Source: Bufo bufo (taxonomy: Eukaryota; Chordata; Amphibia; Anura; Bufonidae). From it: a stretch of DNA of 64,000 bases. Each line of letters begins with the position of its first letter. The first letter of the stretch is position 1. The notes beneath the pieces were generated by a model. That model was not told the origin of the DNA and did no database searches. It saw only the letters and a list, made by a program, of their open reading frames with translations. The stretch lies in assembly GCF_905171765.1 (NCBI RefSeq), contig NC_053392.1, forward strand, positions 396,146,119-396,210,118, in the 5' to 3' direction. Below are positions 31,009 through 40,797 of the stretch, in pieces. A program made the translations under genes and the position numbers.

Positions 31009-31924
31009 TAGAGATGAGCGAATTTCTTAAAAGTTTGATTCAGCTGATTAGCCGAATTAGCATTTTTTTGTAAGTAGCGGGTGCAATGACAGGGAGCTGC
31101 GATAGCGCCACCCCCGTCATTGTACCCCTCAGATGCCACGTTCATGCATGATGCTGCATCTGAGAGTAAAATTAACAATAAAAATAAAATTCAACCAAAC
31201 TTACCGCCTCCATTTGCTCGCGATGGGCCGGCCTCCGCCATCTTGCTTGAAGATCTCGGCTGAAATCCTGTGCAGCACAAGATTACGTCATTACTAGTGT
31301 TGGTCGAGCACCAAAGTGCTCAGTTGTTCGAGTAGAACACCTCAGGATGCTCGGGTGCTTGGTAGAATAGAAGGCACAATGGAAATCAATGTGGGAACCC
31401 GAGCATTAAACCAGGCACCCCCTGCTCTGAAGAGGGGAGGGTGTCTGGTTTATAGTAAAAGGTCAGAAATTGATGGAAACACCACTGAAATGGTTTGGGA
31501 ACAGCATGGGGAGGATGTCTGGATGCATCTTGGACTCCCAGGTCGCTGCTGGGGACAATGTTGTTCGAGTAGTACGCCACTTTTACAGATTGACAATAAT
31601 ACGCACAAAACCGAAGATAAAACCGATTTTAGAGGAGAAATTGTTAGGAAACATTCTTTCCTGTATATTTACTGATATATAAAGTGCAAGTGCTGCCAAA
31701 AATTACAAGGAAGAGGCACTCCGATACAACCTGTATATCACATAAAGGGGGGCCTCATTCACATTGTGGTACAATTGTTCAGGTAGTGGGACTTCTACAC
31801 TCATAAAGCCTATGCACTAAGAGAAGGGGCTGTCAAAAATTACAAGGAACCAGCACTCCAATACACCATTTATTACACATAAATGAGTACATCATACACA
31901 CACTTGAAAAATTATGATTGATGG

Positions 31925-32580
31925 CCTGCTGGCGACACTCAAAAACATTAGGAGCAAAGGCCTGCTGGTGGCCATCTAAAACATTAGGGGTGAGGGTCTG
32001 CTGCTGAGCTTACCATCTAAAACATTAGGGGTGATGGCCTGCTGCCGAGCTGACCATCTAAAATATTTGGTGGGCAAGGGCCTGCTGCCGAGCTGACCAT
32101 CTAAAAAATTTGGTGGGCGAGGGGCTCTGCCAAGCTGACCATCTAAAAACTTTAGTGGGCGAGGGCCTGCTGCCGAGCTGACCATCTAAAAAATTTGTGG
32201 GCGAGGGCCTGCTGCCAAGCTGACCATCTAAAAAATGTTGTGGGTGAGGGCCTGCTGCCGAGCTGACCATCTAAAAGATTTTGTGGGCGAGAGCCTGCTG
32301 CCGAGCTGACCATCTAAAAAATGTTGTGGGCAAGGGTCTGCTGCCAAGCTGACCATCTAAAAATATAGGGCTGAGGGTCTGCATCTGAGCGGACCCTCTA
32401 AAACATTATGGTTAAGGGCCTGCTGGTGACCCTCAAAAACATTATGGATGAGGGCCTGCTGGTGACCCTCAAAAACATTATGGATGAGGGCCTGCTGGTG
32501 ACCCTCTAAAACATTATGATTAGGGGCCCGCTGCTGAGATGACCCTCTAAAACATTAGGAGCGAGGGCAGCCTAATAAGC
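31925..32580. repeat. Tandem array, about 43-bp units
   Basis: Units such as GACCATCTAAAAAATTTGTG plus GGCGAGGGCCTGCTGCC recur about fourteen times with indels. The array lies just beyond the 3' end of the transposase remnant, where its C-terminal part would be expected. The minus-strand ORFs here (repeating FRWSARQQ) are artefacts of the repeat. Confidence 0.88.
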
Positions 32581-32802
32581 ATATTGATATGATGGAGGAG
32601 GAGGACGAGAAAAGGGAGATTGAACCATATACCCTTTTTAGTGGTGGAAGGGCTGCATGGGAATACTGTGTATTCAATACACCATAAAAGCCACATTTAG
32701 AGTGACTTTATGTTCAGCCACTTTCCTGAGTCCCAACAGACAAGACTTTGCTGTCCTCATCTGGAGGATTACTCTTAATCTCCTCATCCTATTCCTCCAC
32801 TT

Positions 32803-35268
32803 CTACCCATCCACGCTGAACAGATGGAATAAAACTTCCATGGGTACTACCCTCTGTAGCTGAGGCAACCGTCTCCTGCTCCTCCTCCTCATCATCATCA
32901 TCCAATTTGCGCTATGAAGACGAACTGAGGGTGGTCTGGCTATCACCATCAATGCCCACTCGTCGCTTGTGAAGAGCTGAAGCTGACTGGAAAGGCGACG
33001 ACCATGTTGCAGCTGGTATTCCACTACTGCGCTCTGCTGCTCACAAAGCCTGGACAACATGTGGAACGTGGAGTTCCAGCGCATGCTCAAGTCGCACAAC
33101 AGTTGGTGAGCTGGCAATTGCAAGCACTGCTGCAGCGTTGCCAGACCGGCGGAAGCTGTCAATGACTTGCGGAAGTGGGCACACACGTGGCGCACCTTCA
33201 CCAGTAGCTCAGGCAAATTGGGGTAGGTTTTGAGAAACCACTGAACCACTAGGTTGAACACGTGGGCTAGGCATGGTATGTGTGTGAACTTGCCAAGCTC
33301 CAAAGCCACCACCAAGTTACGGCCATTATCAGACATAACCATGTCTGGTTGTAGGTTGAGTGGCGAGAGCCACAGCTCAGTCTGGTCCCTTATCCCCTGC
33401 CACAGTTTTGCGGCAGTGTGCTGTTTGTTACCTAAGCAGATCAGTTTAAGCACAGCCTGTTGCCGCTTCCCCACTGCAGTGCTACACTGCTTCCAGCTAC
33501 TGACTGATGTCTGACTGGTGCTGCAAGATGATAATTCAGAGATGGAAGTGGAGGAGGAGGCGGAGGAGGAGAAGGGGGGGGATTGCAGCCACTAACGTAG
33601 GTGGCGGCAGAAACCCTGATGGAAGTAGGGCCCGCAATCCTTGACATCGGTAGCACCAGTCCCATCCCAGGGTATGACTCTCTCCCAGCCTCCACAATGT
33701 TCACCCAGTGTGCCGTCAAGGAAATGTAGCATCCCTGGCCAAAAGGACTTGTCCATATGTCAGTCATTAAGTGGACCTTCCCAATAACTGCGTTGGTCAG
33801 GGCCCAGGTAATGTGACGAGACACATGCTGGTGTACGGCTGGGAATGCACACCATGAAAAATATTGGTGGCTGGGAACAGAGTATCGCGGGACAGCCGCC
33901 GCCATCAGGCTGCGGAAAGCCTCAGTGTCCACAAGCCTAAATGGCAACATTTCCAGGGCCAGCAATTTGTAAAGGTGCGCATTTAGTGCTATGGTCTGTG
34001 GGTGGGTGGCTGGGTATTTGAGATTTCGTTCAAAGGCCTGGGGTATGGACATTTGTACGCTGCGCTGGGACACAGAAGTGGATGTGCTAGCTGATGGTGC
34101 TTGCGAAGGTCCAGGTGCATGGCTGGCTTGCTCCTTGAACAGGGGATTGGCCAGCATGTAACACAGGGGAAGAGGAGGCAGTGGTGTGACCCGCATACAC
34201 TGGTTGTGGACCCAGGCGTTAGGCCCACCTATTAGGGTGCTTTGATGCCATGAGACGGATCATGCTGGTGATGGTGTCGTTGCTAGTGTTCACGCCCCTG
34301 CTCATTTTGGTACGCCACAGGTTGCAAATAAAAATTATTTTATCATCCGCACTTTCCTCAAAAAAGCGACAGACTAAAGAGCACCTACCCCTTGGCAAGG
34401 GAGATTGCCGCAAGGGGGTGCTCCTGGGAACAGTTGCGGGCCTGTTTGGTGTGGCCCGTCTTATCCCTTTTGCCACCCCACTGCCTCTTCCAGCCTGTTG
34501 CGGTGCTGCGGATCCCTCCCCCTCTTTACTGCTGTCCTCGCTCGGCTTGCCACCTTCCCAGGTTGGGTCAGTGACTTCATCGTCCAGCACCTCCTCTTCC
34601 ACTTCCTCAGTCTGGTCATCCTTCTGACTTGTTGACCTAACAACAACCTCACTTATTGACAACTGGGTCTCATCCTCATCATGAAGCTCTTGAGACACTA
34701 ATTGCGGTTGACTTATTGGCAACTGGGTCTCATCATCATCATCCACCTCGTGAAACACTAATTGCCGTTCCGTACCGTCATCTTCTTCGGACTGTGGATG
34801 CTCCACAGTTTGGGAATCAGAACACAAGATCTCCTCATGTCCCTCTTCAAGTGGGCTTGGCGAGAGGCCCAAATTAAGGAATGGTGACAGCTCCTCGGAA
34901 TATTCGAGTGTGAGATCACTTGTTTGCTAAGACTTTCCATGGGGGGTGGAAGCAGGATCAGGGTGAGGATTCTGTTGACCAGACTCTTGGCTACTAAGAC
35001 TGGACTTTGTGGAAGACAGGGTGGTGCTTAACCGACTGGAAGCATTATCTGCTGCAATCCAACCGACCACCTGGTCGCACTGGTCTGACTTCGAGAGTGG
35101 TGTCCTGAGCCGCCCTGCAAACTGGGACATGAAGCTAGGTATCGTGGATGAGTGTGTTTCTTGTGCTCTGGCAGCAGGCACAGTTTCACCACGCCCAGGA
35201 CCACGGCCTCTGCGTGCACCATCAGTAGCACGGCCACTGCCCCGTCCCTTACTGCTCACCTTGCGCAT
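32803..35268 (-). pseudogene. hAT transposase, several breaks, C-terminus missing
   Basis: The original start is probably MRKVSSKGRG at 35268. The first segment (35268-34219) has one internal TAG at 34927 and holds a basic Arg/Gly-rich N-terminus, an acidic middle (EEVEEEVLDDEV) and a degraded BED-type zinc finger (FICNLWRTKMSRG..SMIRLMASKHP). The second (34196-33441) changes frame and carries LLALEMLPFRLVDTEAFRSL and the first catalytic Asp in VHLMTDIWTS. The third (33474-32803) changes frame again and has the second Asp in VMSDNGRN, then PCLAHVFNLVVQW and MRWNSTFHMLSRL. The catalytic Glu and the C-terminal hAT dimerisation domain are absent; the gene runs into a tandem array. It is clearly inactive. 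Confidence 0.88.
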
Positions 35269-35339
35269 ATTAAATGGTATATATGCTTGCAAGTATGTCA
35301 CACGTACAGTAGCGCGGGTTTTGTAATTGTATGCGCAAA

Positions 35340-36262
35340 TAAAGTACACAGAATGTCACAGTTATTTTTAGGATGCACAAACGTTAAACAGGAGGTATAG
35401 CGCAAGTAATGTCGCTGCCACCACCACCTAATAAAAAATGACACTGAATTAATGTCACTAATATTTAGGTTGCACAAATGTTATACAGGAGGTATAGCGC
35501 AAGTAATGTCGCTGTAACCACCGCCTAATAAAAAATTACGCTGCATTAATGTCACTGATATTTAGGATGCGCAAACGATAAACAGGAGGTATAGCACAAG
35601 TAATGTCGCTGTCACCACTGCCTAATAAAAAATGACACTTAATTAATGTCACTGATATTTAGGATGCACAAACATTATACAGGAGGTATAGTGCAAGTAA
35701 TTCGCTGTCACTACCGCCTAATAAAAAATTACACTGAATGTCACTGATATTTAGGATGGGCAAATGTAATACAGGAGATGTAGTGCAGGTAATGTCGCTG
35801 CCACCAGCAGCAAAAAAATTGGACTGAATGTCACTGATATTTCAGATACGCAAACGTTATACAGGAGATGTAGCGCACGTAATGTAACTGTCCGCAGCGG
35901 ACACTGTCTACAGAAAAAGTACACTGGATGTCACAGATATTTTTAGGCTGCGCACAGATAATGTTGCTGAGACCAGCGGCGAAAAAAATTACACTGAATG
36001 TCACTGATATTTCGGATGCGCTAACGTTATACTGGAGATGTAGCGCAAGGTAATGTCGCTGCCACCAGCAGCAAAAAATTTGACAATGTCACTGATATTT
36101 CAGCTACGCAAACGTTATACAGGAGATGTAGCGCAGGTAATCTGTCGGAAGTGGACACCGTCTACGGAAAAAGTACACTGGATGTCACAGCTATTTTTAG
36201 GCTGTGCACACGTTAGACAGGAGATGTAGCGCAGATAATGTCGCTGTCTGCAGCGGCCAAAC
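35340..36262. repeat. Tandem array, about 90-100-bp units
   Basis: The word AATGTCACTGATATTTAGG or a close variant recurs near 35451, 35547, 35646, 35738, 35827, 35997 and 36083, each followed by TATACAGGAG and TAGCGCAAGTAATGTCGCTG-type sequence. It lies upstream of the transposase start within the hAT element and could be a subterminal or promoter array. Confidence 0.88.
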
Positions 36263-36337
36263 AATTGCAAGCTATTTAGCGCAGGTTGCACTAAAATATA
36301 TATTGCTGCCAGATACAACTATAGTCCTTTTGGGTCT

Positions 36338-36909
36338 TGTGAGACAGTGACAGGTCTCACGCAGGGTAGAGGCAAGGAAGGGGTGGATAGTTCGGGCCAC
36401 ATCCCTATTCCACCACAGGCGAGACCAGCTGGAAGTAATCAGGCTGGCACAAAGCACCTCAGCAAGGGGGGACTGTGTTACCTGTGGACAGAGGCCTGGA
36501 GGCTCTGTCTGTGTGCTATCAGCTGGGCAAGGCTGAGGGACCACAAGGCTGGGAAATAGCCTGGAGTTGGGTGACGAAAAGACGCCTGGGAGTGTCGCAG
36601 GACTATAGTCAGGCCGGCTACTAAGCCCCAATCCCCCACCATAAACACTGAACTAGAGACAGTGGGAGTACTGGAATCTGTACAGCCAGGAGGCCGTGGG
36701 ACATTGGCTGACAAAGCCGCATGGGTTCACAGGGTGTGAACTGTGACTTAGGTGAGTCAGGAACTTCATGTTAGTTAGAGCCCAGCCGGGCAGGTGTTTA
36801 TTTTGTATTATTTATGTTTGGTTTGCTGAGGCACAATAAATGCACTGTTTGGACCTGAAACCTGGTGTCCTGAAGACGATTCTTGTGAGAATGATCCCCC
36901 CCAAGTACA
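36338..36909 (+). mobile_element. Solo LTR, 572 bp, with 4-bp TSD
   Basis: Starts TGTGAGACAGTGACAGG and ends CCCAAGTACA, flanked by GTCT on both sides (36334-36337 and 36910-36913). A polyadenylation signal AATAAA is at about 36835, roughly 70 bases before the end. A related stretch of the hAT element near 36950-37023 (TATATATTGCTGCCA then CTTTTGGGTCTATAACAAG) shows similar sequence without the insertion. There is no internal region or coding sequence. The superfamily is unknown. Confidence 0.65.
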
Positions 36910-37100
36910 GTCTCTAACAAGTTTTAGCATTTTAGGGCAGGTAGCAATTTAGGGCAGGTAGCGCTAAAAATATATATTGCTGCCACACACAATAGTCATT
37001 AAAAGGACTTTTGGGTCTATAACAAGTATAAAAACTAAAATACTGCTATTTCAATCCCTACACTATCTCTCCCTTCTGCTCTTGAGCTCTCCCTGACTAA

Positions 37101-37414
37101 GGCCTCTTGCACACAAACTTTTTTTTTTCCATTTACTTTCCGTTTTCTTGCGTTCCGTATAAGGAACCATTCAGTTCAATGGATCCGCAAAAAAAACGGA
37201 AGGTACTTCATATGCCTTCTGTTTCCATATTTCCGTTTTTTTCGTTCCGTTCAAAGATAGAACATGTCCTATTGTCTGCAAAATGGACAAGGATAATACT
37301 GTTCTATCAGGGGCCAGCTGTTCTGTTCCACAAAAAATGGAATGCACACGGACATCATCCGTATTTTTTGCGGACCGCAAAATACTGAAAAAGCCATACG
37401 GTCGTGTGGAAGCC
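37101..37414. mobile_element. Harbinger-type MITE inside the hAT element
   Basis: Starts GGCCTCTTGCACACAAAC and ends GGTCGTGTGGAAGCC with TAA on both sides (37098-37100 and 37415-37417). The body repeats CCGTTTT, GCGGACCGCAAAATAC and AACATGTCC motifs shared with the element at 47124-47618, so both are one family. Confidence 0.8.
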
Positions 37415-37989
37415 TAATACTGAGCCGAACACGTGTCATCGGGTGCTATATAGCACCTGATGGCGTGTTTCAGCCAGCCAATCACTGTAATGCCAGCAGC
37501 CGACATGGCTACGGCATTAAAGTGAATGGCAGTGCTTACCTGCACGTTTATTGGCTGTGTAGCAGCCAACAAATGTGCGGGGAGGAGACTCAAGCATCGC
37601 GCTTGAGCACATGCGGTATTCGGCGGTATGCTCGCCCAACACTAGTCATCACGGCCGGCGTGATGATGTAATCTCGTGTCGCACAGGATTTCAGCCGAGA
37701 TCTTCAAGCAAAATGGAGGCTGGCGGCCCGTCGCAAGCAAATTGAGGAGGTAAGTTAGAATTTTTTTGTTTTTTATACTATTTCAGGTTAAATCGATTCG
37801 CTGACACGAAGCACAAGGAAATTCGGCTTCTAGGCGAATCGAATTTATCTTGAATTTCGGATCGAATTCCACTTCGTGGGATTCGATTAGCTCATCTCTA
37901 GATAGATAAAAATGAGATAAATAGACATGAGATAGATATTAGTTATAGATACTAAGCCACGCCTCTAACTCCTCCTGCCTCTTTATACC

Positions 37990-38480
37990 CCCACATAGTA
38001 GGTATGCCCAAATTGTGCCTTCTCACAGTAGTTATGCCCACATTGTGCCTTCTTACACTAGTTATACCCAATTGTGCCTCCTCACAGCAGTTATGCCCAC
38101 ATTGTGCCCCTCACAGTAGTTATGCCCACATTGTGCCCCCACATAGTAGTTATGCCCACATTGCACCACCACACAGTAGTTATGCCCACATTGTGCCTCC
38201 TCATGGTAATTATGCAAACACAGTAGTTATGCCTACATTGTGCCCCACACAGTTTTTATGTTCACATTGTGCCCCTTCACAATAGTTATGCGCACATTGC
38301 ACCACCACACAGTAGGTATGCCCGCATTATGCCCCCTTTACAGTAGTTGCCAGTGCATTAGTTATGCCACCTTGTGCTGCCTCACAGTAGTTATGCCCAC
38401 ACAGTGTCCCTTCACAGTAGTTATACCCACATTGTGCCCCCACACAGTAGTTATGCCCACCTTACAGTAGTGCCCTTTTC
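37990..38480. repeat. Minisatellite, about 27-30-bp units
   Basis: CAGTAGTTATGCCCACATTG then TGCCCCCACA recurs about fifteen times with small changes. The spacing is irregular and there are no spacers of unique sequence, which rules out a CRISPR-like array. Plus-strand ORFs (SSYAHIVPPH repeats) are artefacts. Confidence 0.9.
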
Positions 38481-38520
38481 AGTTGTGCCAACTCCATTAA
38501 TAAAATAAACACTCACCTAG

Positions 38521-39223
38521 TGTCACGGGGTTCCGAAGGTGCACTCGGTCCCCCATTGCCCGCAGAACTGTTGCTTAGCTTTTAGAATGAGGTTCTGTGT
38601 TTGACCTCATTCCCAGGGCGGCTTTACTAGCTGGGTGGCTCCCTGCTCCTAGTCTGCCTTGAGCGCCGAGCTGATCACTCGGTGCTCGACTGGTTGGTCT
38701 GTCGGTCATGTGACGCTGGCCACGTCACATGACCCTCACTCCCCACTATAAATACAGGCAGCCTGCTGGCTACAGGTTGCCTGTTAATTTCTAGGTTCCT
38801 GGCTATTTGTTGGACTACTGAATATTTACCTGATCCTGTTCCCTGACGATCCTCTGCCTGCTCCTCCTGTACTGCGCATACATCCTGGTATTGTGACCTC
38901 GGCTCCCACCTGACTACTCTCTTAGGACTCCTCTTGTACTTCGCTACTCTCCTGGTATTTGACCCCGGCTTCTCCTGACCATTCTTTGCTTAATCCGTTG
39001 TACTGCGTAGCTCTCTTGGTTCTGACCCGGTCCGTTCATGTTCCGTATTTTGTCTTGTCTGTCTTCCCTGCACATATCCTAAGTTAGGGACTGCCGTCCA
39101 GTTGTCCCCTGTCATCAGGACTCGTGAGGCAAGTAGGCAAGGCCAGGGGTGAGGGTGGAGCACAGTGGTCACTACCCTTCCCCCTGTGTGTGTGTGTGTG
39201 TGTCTGTGGACGTGACCGTTACA
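38521..39223 (+). mobile_element. Solo LTR, 703 bp, with perfect 5-bp TSD
   Basis: Starts TGTCACGGGG and ends GACCGTTACA, flanked by CCTAG at 38516-38520 and 39224-39228. A TATA box TATAAATA is at 38747-38754, preceded by a perfect 12-bp inverted repeat at 38704-38734. The second half holds repeats of the type CTGGTATTTGACCCCGGCTT / CTGGTATTGTGACCTCGGCT, also found at 60900-61490. A GT microsatellite is near the end. No internal region remains, so recombination between two LTRs deleted it. A Gypsy-like source is likely from the 5-bp duplication, but unproven. Confidence 0.88.
38704..38734. promoter_or_regulatory. Inverted repeat upstream of the LTR TATA box
   Basis: GGTCATGTGACG (38704-38715) and CGTCACATGACC (38723-38734) are exact inverse copies separated by 7 bases, ending 12 bases before TATAAATA. 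Each half contains TCATGTGA/TCACATGA, an E-box (CANNTG) of the M-box type bound by MITF/TFE/USF-family bHLH factors. It is a probable enhancer of the LTR promoter; binding is inferred. Confidence 0.5.
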
Positions 39224-39228
39224 CCTAG

Positions 39229-40576
39229 GTGCTACCCAAATTATGCAGCACATTCTGCACTCTCCACCAGGTATGATGTGGTCCCACATTGTGCCTTCCA
39301 GGCTGTGTAAGATGAGACAGAGGTTGATTCCCAGGCCTGCATGCTCCTCCTACAACGCCCAGCAGCGAGATGTGTAACTGCATTGTGCCTGCTGGGGAGC
39401 ACCGGCGTTTGAGTTGGATGGTGAAGCAGGGAGCAGACAGCTAAGGAACCTGAGGGCTAAGAGACAGTTGAGAGATGGACATACCCTTGCCCTCACAGGA
39501 TCTCAAGACAGCCATCAATACAATACAATACAGAAGTGGGCTGTATCTGGGACCTAGGACATATCAACCCAACACCATTGATCTTTGTATGAACTTGTGC
39601 ATGCCTAGTCCAGTTTGTTCTGATTGTTTGATTGAGATTTTAATAACAATTATTAGATGAAGAAAGGAGGGTGTATGTGGGTGTATGTAATGCACAATCG
39701 AAGGCATCCTTTGTGTTCTATGATATCTACAAGAACTAAAGCCGTTTCTCTCAACAAATAATAACGTGCTGTTCATATGGAACAAAAACAAATGATTTAA
39801 CCTTTTTAGGGTTTTCAGTATGGCTTAAACCTTTACATTATATTTCATCTCCTACACTTTTCAATTGCATTACTCTATATACCTCACAATAAAGAGTGAA
39901 TAGAAATTCTTCCCTTTCAGTCATTAACTCACCCTTTGCCTGTAAAGGACTGAAACGCTCCACATTGCCAGCTCATTTGGCGTTGAAAGGTTCATATCTT
40001 CAGTAGGACACAGATTTTCTATTCAGCAATTTTGGCTGGTAATACACTAGACTAAAGAGCGGGGGCGTTTGCCATGATGTACCCTGGCATCGCTAGGCTT
40101 CCTCTGCAGCTGCTATTTACCAGACAGCAATTGAGGGGAATGCAGCTGGCAAGGAAGAGAGTCTTCGAATTCTAAATAGGTTTGAGAAATCTGAGGGCTG
40201 ATGATGTCATTATGTTTTCATTGTAGACCAGTAACAGACAGTAAATCGTTACCAATTATATTGCGCATGAACCTATTATTGGGTAGACAGTTCAATTATT
40301 CAATTTATCGCAAATTAATTCTAATAAATCTAGTATGTGATGGCCAGTAAACACCATGTTGTCCAATTTATAGCTATTTTCCATTTTCAGACTCTTTAGA
40401 CAGCAGGCAAAACAGTGGAAATCAGTAAAATAGGAGATAAATTAAGATTAAAATGACATTTCTTTTAGTGCAGTCTCATATATTCAGTACTAGTGAAAAT
40501 ATCACATTAAAAGGGAACTTATCATCAGGAGAGTCATCCTGCCTAAGCTACAGGAGCATAAAATCCTGAGATTTCT
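39229..40576. other. No gene; one MITE end
   Basis: Continues the interrupted sequence after the solo LTR. Only a TTAA-type MITE start (TTAAAAGGGAACTTATCATC near 40505) is recognisable. No supported coding region. Confidence 0.4.
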
Positions 40577-40797
40577 AAAGGGGTTATCCCATGAAAAATA
40601 TGCCACTTTTTTCAAGCCAGGACCACGATTTAAAAACTTTTGAAATTACATGTAATCAAAAAATATTGAGTCTAGTCAGTGAGTTAGAATCTTTCTGCAT
40701 AGCGTCACCTGCTTTTTGCTCTTTTTCTTATTTCTCTGTCCACCTGGAAGTGAATGCATACACTCAGTTCCATCCTTCAGCTGCCAGCAGTATATGT

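Larger units (their letters stand above)
31295..37644 (-). mobile_element. Degraded autonomous hAT transposon
   Basis: Starts TAGTGTTGGTCGAGCA and ends TGCTCGCCCAACACTA; the flanks GTCATTAC (31287-31294) and GTCATCAC (37645-37652) form an 8-bp target duplication with one mismatch. It encodes a hAT transposase on the minus strand (32803-35268), has tandem arrays on both sides of the gene (31925-32580 and 35340-36262), and carries a solo LTR (36338-36909) and a Harbinger-type MITE (37101-37414). TIR and TSD fit hAT. Confidence 0.88.
31009..37900. mobile_element. hAT-like foldback element with GATAGATA duplication, host of a second hAT
   Basis: Starts TAGAGATGAGCGAAT and ends ATTAGCTCATCTCTA, flanked by GATAGATA on both sides (in a GATA microsatellite, so this could partly be chance). 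Its own sequence is 31009-31294 and 37645-37900. Subterminal words GATGGGCCGGCC, CATCTTGCTTGAAGATCTCG and AAATCCTGTGC occur inverted on the right (AGGATTTCAGCCGAGATC). It is the same family as 10827-11263. The remainder, 31295-37644, is a later insertion. Confidence 0.8.

Noticed and set aside
31976..32270. Minus-strand ORFs with repeating FRWSARQQ
   Set aside because: Products of the 43-bp tandem array.
34250..34635. Three plus-strand ORFs rich in Pro, Leu and Cys
   Set aside because: Antisense to the hAT transposase N-terminal region.
38004..38470. Regular short repeats resembling a CRISPR array, with ORFs of HSSYAHIVPP type
   Set aside because: Units are head-to-tail without unique spacers, in a vertebrate genome; it is a minisatellite.
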